Under the pieces are notes generated by a model. That model saw only the letters and a list, made by a program, of their open reading frames with translations, searched no databases and was not told the DNA's origin. From Litoditis marina (Eukaryota > Nematoda > Chromadorea > Rhabditida > Rhabditidae), in assembly GCA_964036275.1 (NCBI GenBank), contig OZ038435.1:6020187-6084186 (forward strand): a stretch of DNA of 64,000 bases. The letters run 5' to 3'. Below are positions 1 to 12,400 of this stretch, piece by piece. Each line of letters opens with the position of its first letter. The first letter of the stretch is position 1. Both the position numbers and the translations under genes were made by a program.

Positions 1-413
1 TGATCACTCAATTGCTATACTGGATATAAAATTGATAGTCACATAAATTCTTATGATGCTGCGTGCACTATGTCATTGAACGTTTCTGAATTATGCGGTG
101 TTGAAAATGTTTCACGTGACTGTGCAATCGACTAGCCGTATAATAATGATACTACTAACTATTGCTCACACAAAGTGCGATTTAATAGAGACCGGAACAC
201 AGCTTGAGCAAAGGTTTTGTTTTGGGCTTCATTTAACTGTATTGAGATCAGAGAGCACAAATAACTCATATATTAGTTTGATCAGCCCACGTGACATTCA
301 CATGACAAGACCGCGCGACACGCAACGCATCTAATTAGAAATAGGATACAGCAGCTTTCTGACATTTGGGGTTGTGTTCCAGTCTCCTTACTAATTTATT
401 CGTTTGATTTCAG
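1..413. other. Intron sequence at the left edge, with a MITE C copy
   Basis: This is the intron before the first visible ABCA exon, which starts after a CAG at 411-413. Positions about 45-140 hold a diverged copy of the short repeat called MITE C here (core gtttcacgtgactgtgcaat). No coding exon is seen; the 78-codon frame at 98-334 overlaps the repeat and looks accidental. Confidence 0.6.
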
Positions 414-3400
414 AACGCGAGTTCCCTTCTGTTCTTCATCGTAGTTCTACTGTACTGTGCTGGGGCAGTCGTGTTCGCGGCACTGGTGGCAGCGATATTC
501 TCGAAGCCTAGTATCGCTTTCAAAGGTATACTATCTACTTTTTTTAATAACTCGTAAAATGTTCCACAGCAGATATAGTCCGTTTCCTTCCCATCGAGAC
601 CCATTGGCACCGTGCCAAGATTTTTGGATGACTATTTCTTAGAGCAGACATGAGTCATCTGACATGAGCCATTTTTCATTCACGTGTTCTGATAACTTAC
701 ATAACAGTAGAGTTCGCTTTTTCCAGAGCTAGCTTTTACGGTCGATGTTCATCTTTTTCGCTGTGTTTGTAGTTTTCTCCTGTTTAAAGAATACGGGTTC
801 AAACTACAACGAAGATATGATCACATCTTATACGGCATTTTGCAGTGGTCATTTTTCTGTGGATTTTCTTGGCTTTCATAACGCCGTGCCTGAAACTGTT
901 TATGAGTAGATTCGAAGATAAAACCAGCTTCTTCACTCTGCTTCTCTGTCTGAATGCGAATGGAGCTTTTGCAATGGCCACAACTTCGATCAAATACTAC
1001 CACGACGCTGGTTAGTTTTGCTAGAAATTTCTTTGAGTACGTATGCTAGAAGATCCCAGCACCTTCCTCCCATCCTGCGTCTCTCGCTCTGCCTCGCTCT
1101 GCCTCACTGTTTCTCGTCTCTTACATCCCGGCGAGATGTAAGAGCAGAGAAATAGCGTATGATTGAGGAGACGCAGGATGGGATGAAGGTGACGGGATAT
1201 TCTAGCATACGTACTCTAGAGTTGGTTACAGTTTGAGCCTGATTCGTTGTTTTCATCCTTACAACTCCTTCGACCAAGATTATCGGCAAAAAGATACGCA
1301 AACTTGCAAAGTGTAGTAGCCAGAGCACAGTAGCCAGTCATCGTAGCGTTTCTGACCTCATGGTGATCAACTTCTCATTTACAATCTCAATGAACACAAC
1401 CTGTATCAATAAGTAACTAGATTGATCAGCTCAACGATCAACATTTCATTACATTTGGGTGCCTGGCGGCGTAGCAATCCCTCCTTTTCGTGAGAAGTTC
1501 ATATGAGTTTCTCATGAGATACCTCATGAGCTACTCGTGAACTCTCATTGTTGTAGCATAGCAATCAATAAAACCTCATGAGAAGCTCATACGAATATCT
1601 CATGAGGTATCTCATGAGATTTTTGCGAGATTGCTACGCCGCCTGATCTCTCTCCAGTTTCCATCATTTCTAGCCTTCTGACCTACGTTTTACCAGATTT
1701 CTACCTGACGATTGGTCGAATGTTCGACGGGACCGACTATTTCGTGCCAGTTGGGGTCTGTATCATTTTTATGTTACTCGACATTGCTTGGATGTTGGGT
1801 GTCATCTACCTAGCCGACTACATCAGTCGGTTCGACATCAATTTCGCCACCATCATGTGGAAACTCAGAAAGAAGGTACGAAATCACCTAAGTACGCATG
1901 CTAGAACATTCTGTCACGTTCATCCCATCCTGCGTCTCTCGCTCTTTCTCACTATTTCACGCCACTCATATCCCGGCGGGATGTAAGAGCGGAAAAATAG
2001 CGTTTGTTAGAGGAGACACCGGATGGAATGAAGATGCCGGGATCTTCTAGCAAACGTACTCTGTTGACCGATGGTTTTCTTATTTCAATAATTTTTTCCA
2101 TAACATATGATGTAAGGTCGGCTGGTCTCAAAATAGGGTAATACGGTGTTTGTGGCCCTATCTCGATGTGTTTGTAATAGATTTCGTTGCTTATCGGTCG
2201 AAATTTCTCAACCATCGAATGTAAGGAGTTCAAACTTCAACTCATACGATAAATAGTCATTCCCCAGATGGTTCCTCATAATCCAAGGACTTCTACAGTG
2301 TACACGACGTCCTGCTAGTTTACGTAAATTTTACCTGATTCGCTATCACGAATACAGTGGTTCTCCAGCGCAGCGCAGCACGTTCCTCATGAGAATGCTA
2401 ACTTTATAGTCGTCGCCAACGAAAAGGCGGGAGGGTACTGTATATCTCAATTTTCGCTGTGTACGGACACAATTCTTCGATTCCGAAGCTTGTCGGTCAT
2501 TTACTTATGTAGCTCAGTGGTTAGCGTTCAGCTACGAATCTTTCGCTTGCAGGTTCGATTCCAGCAAGAGAAAAAAATTCATAAATTTGGCTCCCCCTAT
2601 ACGTGACCATTCAATTAACTTCTAGTACAGGTTAAAATGTTATTGTTCGTATAAATACAAATTCAATGTTCTCCAGAAAGACACAGCACCGGCACCGGCA
2701 GTTACCGCCGATAAATCGCTACGAGACGCAATTGAAATCGACGCAAAACTGGAAGGAGCTCAGGCAGATATTGATGTCAGCGGTCTGATCAAAATATTCG
2801 GCGGAATGACCGAACCGGTGGTCAACGGAGTCTCCTTCAAGGGATACAACAAACAGGTCAGTTGTCGTGTTATAGTCTGCTCTAACAGGTCAATAGGTCA
2901 AACTAAAAACTAATACCGGCAAACGAGGGTATCCCAATTTCAACATAACAAACACATATTATATTCAACGTTATCTAATTTATACACTTCATGAAGATTA
3001 GGATTCTTGTCACACTTGCCGATCCGATAATTTCAGGTGGCTGTCCTTCTCGGTCATAACGGTGCCGGAAAAAGTACGGTATTCTCAATGATCTCCGGAA
3101 TGGTACAACCTACTGCAGGTAAACGCGTTTTGATCAAATAACTTTTGAGATTTTCAGCTACATTCACGACATTTATTTCAATTACGATTGGTATTTGTTT
3201 ATTCACGTTTTTTACGAATCTGTAAGCCGTCTTTATCATTGGCCACCTTGGACAACCCAGTAGAGATTTTCGCTCTTTAAGTTACCAGAGCACCCGAGTT
3301 GCTCTGCCTTGTACTCTTCTTCCTATCAATTTGAATTTGATTCGGGTCGTTTTTTTGCTAATATTGATATTGCTAAACATTGCGTAAACTTGTAGGCAGC

Positions 3401-6400
3401 GTGAAAATCTGTCAGCAAGATGTCGCGGGACAGGCGCACACTGGTCGTCTCGGATATTGCCCACAGGTCATTTTTCTTTTCAATTCAATTAGTGTTCTGT
3501 TCCGAATATTCCGTTACGAAATAGCTGCGGTCAAACAATGTTTTTATAGTTTCGTTAACTTGCTTTAGTCTCAGACTCGGTATAATCAGTGAATCAGTGC
3601 GACATTTTAATGGTACGTTGAGAACGAGAAACTGTGAAGTTGGGGCCATGGGATGTTTAGAGTATCAGAATAACGTTCTAGGGGAATGCTTTGTTCGAGC
3701 GACTGACGGTAGCGGAGCATTTGTGGCTGATTCATGGGTTGAAAGGAGCGGCTGGCAACTACGAACAGGAGGGACAACGACTTATTGGAGTACTCGGAAT
3801 GACCGACAAATGGAAGACGGTCAGAAAATGTCATTTGAAATAATTTTTTCTCAAACTTTTGTGCGTGAGTATGTAATTCGTTTCCGATTCAACGTTTCAG
3901 TACATATTGTTAATCAGGCCGCTAATCGTTCAAACCTTGGGGTTAAGTGCTACGGAGAACCGAACAGCAGTGGCATATTCCACAACTTTCCCAAAAGTGG
4001 ATAAAGCGTGAAACTGAAATTTTCATCCCACATTTCAGAAATCAGCGGCACTATCCGGTGGAATGAAGCGTAAACTGTGTGTGTGCATGGCCATGATTGG
4101 GGAGAGTTCCGTGATACTCCTCGACGAACCAACGGCAGGAATGGACCCCGGCGCAAGACGAGATGTTGAGAGATTACTGGCCGATGAGAAAAAGACAAGG
4201 TTTGGTTGAGATGCTTGTCTTCTCTCATCTGCTGGCTGATAGTGGCATTGCAATGCGTAATCGATCGAATCGCTGGCTGTCTTCTTGTGAAACCCTCAGT
4301 TACCGAACGATGATTGCACTGAACTAACAAGTTTTCGTCAACACTTCAAATGTCGACAATAGATTAGATAACCAACCATTTTCCTATCAGTTCCAATCGC
4401 ATCCTTGAACAAAAAGTACAGTATACTACAGTCGTTTGGTGAGCAAGAACTATTTTGGAGATTTTCTAGAACTGTGCTCCTGACCACTCATTACATGGAC
4501 GAAGCAGAGGCGCTTGGAGATCGTATCATCATTCTATCCAAGGGACACGTCATCTCCAGCGGATCCACGGAATTCCTCAAGAAACGGTACGCAGTGAAAG
4601 TTTTTGTAGTTTGTAGTGTGAACTTGTAGTCTTATCTCAATACACGTCCAACCACTATCACAGTCGATACGATCACGATACTCGATTGAAGAGTTTTTAC
4701 ACAGTTTACTGCTCAGAGACATTGTTCTTTTTAAGCTTTTTTATTAACGAATTTCACTTGTTTGATCTCTGTCATATGTAAAGTTATGATACTTCGCGTC
4801 ACAGATGTTTTCGGAACTTCACCGCTGTTCCAGATTCGGTTCCGGTTACATTCTGACGGTGGTCCTGAAAGACGGGATGAATCCAACCGAGGGCGGGTCC
4901 AAACTGATGGCAATGACGAAGAAACACGTACCCGACGCCATTCCCGGAGAGACGCGCGGAAAACAAGTCGAGATTGTGCTCCCGAAACACCGACAGCAGA
5001 GGTATAGTCGTCGCCAACAGAACGACGGAAGGGTACTGTATATCATGTGAATAAGCATGGTGTACAATCGCCCCCCAAGGGTGGGGGGGGGGGGGGGGGG
5101 CGATTGTGTACGGGACCTTTTCAACCCACTTTCGACCAGGGTGGGGGGCAAATGTTAACTACTCCCAGTAGACCGATGTACCCGATTCCAAAGCTCGTCA
5201 GTTATTGACTCTCGTAGATTAGTGTTTGCCGATTGGCTACCAAAATTTTGCTCCCAGGTTAGATTCCAGTTTGGCACGCCCTTTAAGAACCACTATAGTC
5301 GCCATTTTCCCCATAAAGACAGCAGAGAGTTCGATTGATTGAGCGATGCGGGGCGAGCGGTCGTTGATTATCTGCCAACAGACGAGAGAGTGTGTTGATC
5401 AAAGATACGCAGACTGGCTGGCCCCTCGCCAAACCCCGCCCCTTACAAAATCGATGGTACGGTGTCCACAATGGTTTGACAAATCCTACATTTATGAGCA
5501 CATGTGAAACTTGATGAGAAAATAATCAAATTTCAACGTGAAACGTGCAGGACAAACTTGCTCATTTTGTATCCAATTTTCTGGGATCACCTCCTGCGAA
5601 ATACCTCAACAACTGGCGGCGTAGCAATCCCTCGAGAATCTCATGAGATACTTCATGAGAAACTGGCGGCGTAGCAATCCCTCGAGAATCTCATGAGATA
5701 CTTCATGAGAAACTGGCGGCGTAGCAATCCCTCGAGAATCTCATGAGATACTTCATGAGAAACTGGCGGCGTAGCAATCCCTCGAGAACCTCATGAGATA
5801 CTTCATGAGATTTTTGAGACGTTCATGAACTTCTCACGAGAAATAAGCTCTCTTGATTGGTATTTGGGCTCCTAACTGACGCACAGTTGTACGCATATTC
5901 TAGAAAGCTACATCTATTCATCCGAAATTTTTCAGTTTCCCTGCCCTTTTCGGTGAATTGGAAAAGTCTGGCGCCAGTATCGGTGTGGATAGTTTCGGAC
6001 TCTCGCTCAACACATTGGAACAGGTAAGATTGACATAGAAAATTTTCGAACAATCTGTGTGTGACCCCCGCCCTCTATTCACACTGCAGTAACGCAGTTC
6101 AACCTCTACCGCAGCTTACATCCGAGATATCTGGGTACGTATGCTAGAAGATCCCGGCCCCTTCATTCCATCCTGCGTCTCTCGCTCTGATTGATTTATT
6201 TATTTACATGCAAGCATGTGAGATACATAGAGAGAACGAAAAATGAATAAAAACCAAATGAATTTGAGCAATAGGAAAGCACGAATCGAAACATGGTGAA
6301 CAGTAAGGTGAACATTGAATGAGCATATATATGACTACAGTACAACGATCGACATTTCAATGGGGTTTTGACTAATAAACATAGTGAGGTCAGTTACAAG

Positions 6401-9400
6401 TGCTTTTCCGAAAAATATTTCTTGGCCGCCGCAAGAGAACTCGGAATATTTCTGTTCTTGCTGTGTTTCAAGTATTTTGAACCGGCACGAATAGTGAAGA
6501 ACTGTGCACGATGACTAGTTTTTGGTATTAGAAAGCTAATCTTCTCCTTTGTACCTCGGGTACTCTGCCTTACTATTTGTCGTCTCTTATATCCCGGCGG
6601 GATGTGAGAGCAGAGAAATAACGTATGTTTGAGAAGACGCAGAATAGGATATTAAGGGGCCGGGATTTTCTAGCATATGTACTCTGAAAGAGAGATAGGG
6701 GGTCGACATTCAACTTCGCTGTGAACTATTTACTTCTCCCTGGATTAGGGGAGGAAGGTGGATCATCAATGGCGAGGGGGAAACCTCCCCAATTGCGTCC
6801 TCAATCGTATTTTTTTTAAACTTGTAACGAACATGACTGTACCTGCTGCGAACTTATGCGGTCAACTAATGTTTTTTGTTCAGGTCTTTTTGAAAGTTCT
6901 GGATTTGGCTCATCCCGTATCTCCTGAGGACAAGGCTGCGACAAAACAACGGAACACGGAACTAATCAACAGTCAACAAGGTACATTCGAACTCAATAAA
7001 TATGGAAAACCGTGTCACATCTGAGTACGTATGCTAGAAGATCCCGGCACTTCCATCCCATCCTGCGTCTCTCGCTCTGTCTCACTATTTCTCGTCTCTT
7101 ACATCCCGGCGAGATGTAAGAGCAGAGAAATAGCGTAAGGTTGAGGAGACGTAGGATTGTATGAAGGTGCCGGGATCTTCTAGCATACGTACTCAGAGCA
7201 ATCGTGCAATTATTTCATCAAGAGTGAGGGACTGCTTACGCAAATTTCCGTTTTTTCGATTTGAAAAAGTTCAACGTAAAGAAAATTAGCCAGAAATGTT
7301 ATTACCATACATTCATTCTCAGATCGAATATGCTGGAAAAGGTGTACACTTTCTCAACGCAAACTTTTTCAGTTGTAGTTATAGGTGTGTTAACGAGCTA
7401 TCACATATCTGACTTACAGGTGTTCCTAATAGGGGGGTTGAAGTTTGTTACTAATGCGTTTTCGATTAAACAATGAGCTGTGCTGCGTTGTTCTGAACTA
7501 TGATACTGCAACGAACTATACTGCTAGGCAATTTCACAGTCACGTGAAACATGTTGAACACAGCAGAACTCAGAAAAGTGCAATGAAAAAGTGCACGATG
7601 CCTCATTAGAATGCTAACTATACGAGCCTATTCGATTGACTTCCAGCATAATATGTTGTGTTTTCGTCCAAAACTACGAATCAATTAACGTTGATTGCAG
7701 ACGAGCGACGCTCTGGGATGAAATTGATCTACGCTCAAATGCTGGCTATTTTCTACAAAAAGGCCATATACCAACTGAGACACTTGATACAACTTCTGCT
7801 ATCGGTACAGTTTCCCTCTCAAATTTCGTGCAATTCGAAAAACCGAAATCTGCTGCATTCCTGTAGAGAAGAGTGCACCACTGGACATTGCGAAATCTTT
7901 TTTTACGGAACTCATTTGCATTCGCGTGAAATACCGTAACGACTCAACCCTCAGGTGTCTTAAGGTTGAAACAATTTTATAGTCTAAAGCATTCCTCTAG
8001 GTTTTAGAAGAACCGGTTTTTTCTCTCTCAGTCATACTACATATACCATGAAAAAAATAGTTTTAGTAGTCCTTCCAGTCTAACTCAGTCTTCTGTTTTT
8101 CTAGACAAAAAAACATTTTTCATAAATTGTGTCAATTAGAGTATGGAACGAGAATTGATGACATTTACTCCCGAAATAAGCCCTAAATGTTCCAGAATAC
8201 CACGTGAAGAAAGTTGATTATGTGAGTGATTGGTGTTGTTTTCAGATTGGAATACCGCTAGTTTTCCTCATAGGATTGCTGATCTGGACCGCTTCCATAC
8301 CCGAAGGAATTACTAAATGTCCGGACGACGAAAGTACGTTATAGTTCTATATTCACCAACAACAACAGCAGAGGAACGTGTGAGCAAGCAAGTGCCGGTC
8401 TGCGGCTTCATAGAACTCCACTGACTACTAAACGTTGACGCAAGTGTTTCTGAGAATGAGCGATGAGTTACCGTTTGCCAGCAGATGACAAAGTGATTGT
8501 CATGGACGTATTATTCACCTCTGTTAACGTTAGGGGGGGGGGGGGTTGCAATGTCGGTATGTCGGCATTGAACTCTACCCCCCCCCCCCACTCTACCATA
8601 CATTTGATCTCCACCTTCATCATTTTCTGTTAAAACGGTAGGGGCCAAGATACCATGGGAGTTTGAATACGGTGGGGGGTCGGAACTAAAGTGTACTCAG
8701 TAGGAGTGAAGAAGATGGTTTAGGGTTTGTTCTTTCCACGGCAAGCCGCTACGGTGTATCGCTCTATCTGGGTATGTTCAATGCCACTGTTTTCAGTCGG
8801 AATTGATACGACTTGTACGGAGTACGTATGCTAGAAATTTCCGACATCTCAATTTCATCCTGCGTCTCCTCAAGCTGCTCTTACATCCCGTCAGGATACG
8901 AGTAGCGCAAAATACTGAGCCACAGCGAGAGACGCAGAATGGGATAAAGGCGTATGGATGTTCTAGCATACGTAGTCAGATGTGTGTACTAGGGCTGTTA
9001 ATCGAGTTGAAAATTTCGAGTTTCGACTTATTCGAGGTAAAAAAAATCGAAGAAAGTTTTTTCGAAGTTCTAGTTTGGCTTCAACAACCCTAGTGTGTAC
9101 ACATCGCATTACAAGTTATGTCGACCACTTTAATATATATAATATAATAGGTTTATTCGTGATTTAACACGTGACTTCCACATAGTATGTGGCACTCCAA
9201 ATGAATAGATGGAGAGAAAAGTTGAGAAGAAAAAGGGTATGGTTACCCTGTTACGCGCACATAAAATTACATGCAATTCAACAGTGCTGGACAACGGCGA
9301 TTGAACCAAATAATTAGTGGAACAATAGTTATCTTGAAAGAGTTGATATGTTTTGTGAAGAGATCATTCGGATTGGCATGTTTTGCTGGTATGAGATGAT

Positions 9401-12400
9401 GCACGTTGGCTGTGCACTTCTCTACTCCATTCTATTCATATTCGACCATTCAGCCATCTCCATGTCCACATCGGAGTTCGGACCCGCTCGTGCCATTCTG
9501 TTACACGACAAATCAACTGCATCGAAGCGCTACAAATCTCTGGTGGAGGACTGGGACGGAGCGGAGGTATGGCAGTGTATACTAGGAGTAGTTTGAATAG
9601 TCACGTATTATTCGTCTAAATGAGGCATCGCTGCACTTTGTCATTGCACGTTTCTGAGTTCTGCTGTGTTTAACCTGTTCTACGTGACTGGGCAATTGAC
9701 TGACACATTATCAACATTTAGTTCCATCTGGCAACAACACAAACGTTAAAGTTTTACCATCAAACTACAAATGCATAAATCAAGAACACTGTGTGACAAG
9801 TGGATTGCGGTGCATACAATTAATGGAACAGTCCTGTGAAATTTCAGAAGTCTCGCAAAGACTTTACCACTGGCGGCGAAGCAATCCCTCAAAAATCTCA
9901 TGAGATACCTCATGAGCTATTCGCATGAGCTTCTATGAGATTCTATTGATTTCTATGCTACAACATTGAGAGTTCACGAGTAGCTCATGAGGTATCTCAT
10001 GAGAAACTCATATGAACTTCTCGTGAGATGGGAGGGATTGCTACGCCGCCTGGTGTGTTTTACACGTCGAACGTGTGACTACAATTTCAAATAGCGAAAT
10101 ATTGCTGAAGTTTCCTCACGTTGTGCGTGTATTTCAGTTGATTGAAGAGAAATCTCCGTCGGACGTGAAAAAGGCGGTGGATAAGACAGTGCTGAAACTG
10201 CCAAAAAGTCTGCTCCATCCCGCTGTCGGCGCCGTTTTCGATGGCAGTAAAATTGGGGTGAAACATTTGAGGAATTTTCCTTTTTCCACTCCTAAAAACG
10301 GGCTGACAAGCACCGAATATTGTGCCTTCTGCTCCACGGTGAATTCATTCGCTTCAACGCGAATGCGCCCCAAAAATGAAATTTACGAATCTCCGCTGAC
10401 GATTTGTGATTGAATGATTCACAAATTATCAACGAATTAGTTTACATAGCGCATCAAATTGGAGCGACGGAATGAACCTTGGAGCGCAAGGCACGAGATT
10501 AGGTTCCTGTCAGACCACCTTTAAAATAGAATAATTCCGTGAAATAGTATAAAAAATCCGCACGTGACTCTGTACAATGATAGATGTGACACGAAGATCC
10601 CAAGAGATTGGAGAAGTATAGAAAAAAACATTTAAAATTGAGCAACGCAGGCATATCTTTACACGTTACAAGTGATGCGAATCTTTCTTGTGTGTGTGTC
10701 AACCGCGGTCGTGTTGCCTAGACTTTTTGCGTCCTTTCATGTTACCCCTCTCAGAACGATTAGCACCAATTGTCTGCAGTTTGCCAGCTACAAAAGCGAG
10801 AGAGTGTGCAGGTCAATGACGCGCAGACAGGCTAAGACAGTCTGCGTCTCTCTGACCTGTACACTCTTTCGTTCAGCCAATGAAAAAGTGGCTGGCCAAT
10901 TGGCTGGGAATTGTCTGAGCTCTGAGTAAATATTTTTGGCTATCTGCCTATATGGCCTCTTTCATAACCCCTGGCGCTTTGCGCAATCTGGACCTGCGCT
11001 AATGACCTAGACTCGAAAACAGCTTTTTATATAACTATGAAGTTCCCCGCAGGTCGGATTGCTACAACAACTCAGAGGGTGAAAATGCTTGTTAAGTTTT
11101 ATTTGTTTGATAGTAATTAATAACATTAATACTAGTGCATAATTGAATTCCAGGTGCTCTACAATGGTCTAGCCACCTACTCCGCTCCTGTCTCACTCAA
11201 CCTACTGAGCAACGCTCTTTTGGGAAAGAAGGGTTGGTTATAAGTTTATAAGAATGTGTTTTGCTCTATTTTTCTTCTCCTTATCTGATGAACGAGTGCC
11301 ACATTCTTTAATGTGAATGAATGGAGAAATGAGTAATTAAAAATAAGTTATAAGGTTGTATGACTTGTGTCTTCCCTTTGTTTCCAATCCAAAAGCTCTA
11401 AACTAGCTCAAACGTGATTGAAGCTGTTTCCGTAGATTGTGCTGAGAAATCCTGAAAAAAAAATATTATTGCGTGAGTTTCAAACGAATTTTATTATGCT
11501 CGCAGAGTAGAGCACGCAGTTTCTATTGTAACTACCGTACTCGTATTGTAACTACCGTACTCTTATTGTAACTACCGTACTCATATTGTAACTACCGTAC
11601 TCGTATTGTGACTACCGTACTCCTAAGTGGATCTGGATCTGTTGTAATGTGCTCGTATTCAGTCTCTCGTATTTCACTTCTGCGGTAGATGCTTTTCATT
11701 TTTGGCGAGCTTTCACTGATTCTACTGTTCTCTCACATGGGAGCAGAGTGTGCTCTGGATCATGTTGTTTTAGAATTCTTCGCAGCTAGATGGATTTGCA
11801 GTTATTTGAAGCTTTCTTGATAGCAAACCATCTTTAGAAACCAGATACCGTAACAGTTCACACAGAAATTACGACTGATATGTACTTGAACCCCGTTCAA
11901 TGTATGTATTCAATTCATTGCTTTATCTGTGTTGGCATGGATACAACTTTACATAAAATAAACGAATGAGCGGTCCCGAAAAACTTTTTATTCTGATACG
12001 TCTTGCAGAATAACACGTATATGGACACTTATTGTCAGAGTATAATCAATTATCAACCCAGTCGGGCCCTGTTTCGACCATGGCGGCCACATACACTTCG
12101 CTGTTAAACAGTTATCTGAGTACGTATGCTAGAAGTTTCAGCCAACTTCACCCCATCCTGTGTCTCCTCAAACATACTATTTTTCTCTGCTCTCACATCC
12201 CGTCGGGATGAAAGTGAAGAGAAATAGTAAGGCAGAGCGAGAGACGCAGGATGGGAGAAAGGTGCCGGGATCGTCTAGCATACGTACTCTGTACATGCCG
12301 AAAAAAGTGAGATACACCGTAGATAGGGTATAGTATTCTTATGCTATGACTCATTGACTATTACCGCTAGACAACGTTTTACTATTTAGTTTTCACTCAG

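Larger units (their letters stand above)
414..1875 (+). other. ABCA gene 1: exons for the end of membrane domain 1
   Basis: Exons are 414-525, 846-1010 and 1697-1875. They encode hydrophobic helices, for example [20 protein letters not shown], and a segment ending in WKLRKK before the first ATP domain. Exon 1 is 112 nt, the same as the matching exon of gene 2 (40974-41085). The introns hold MITE A and MITE B copies. Confidence 0.85.

Noticed and set aside
2499..2575. tRNA gene
   Set aside because: A and B boxes are good, but the acceptor arms do not pair, and similar copies are repeats; it is treated as part of a SINE.
3597..4004. 135-codon frame on the + strand
   Set aside because: It is out of frame with the ABCA exon at 3682-3819, which has conserved ABCA residues in another frame.
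11524..11622. CRISPR-like array
   Set aside because: It is a plain 20 bp tandem repeat with no spacers, in a nematode intron.
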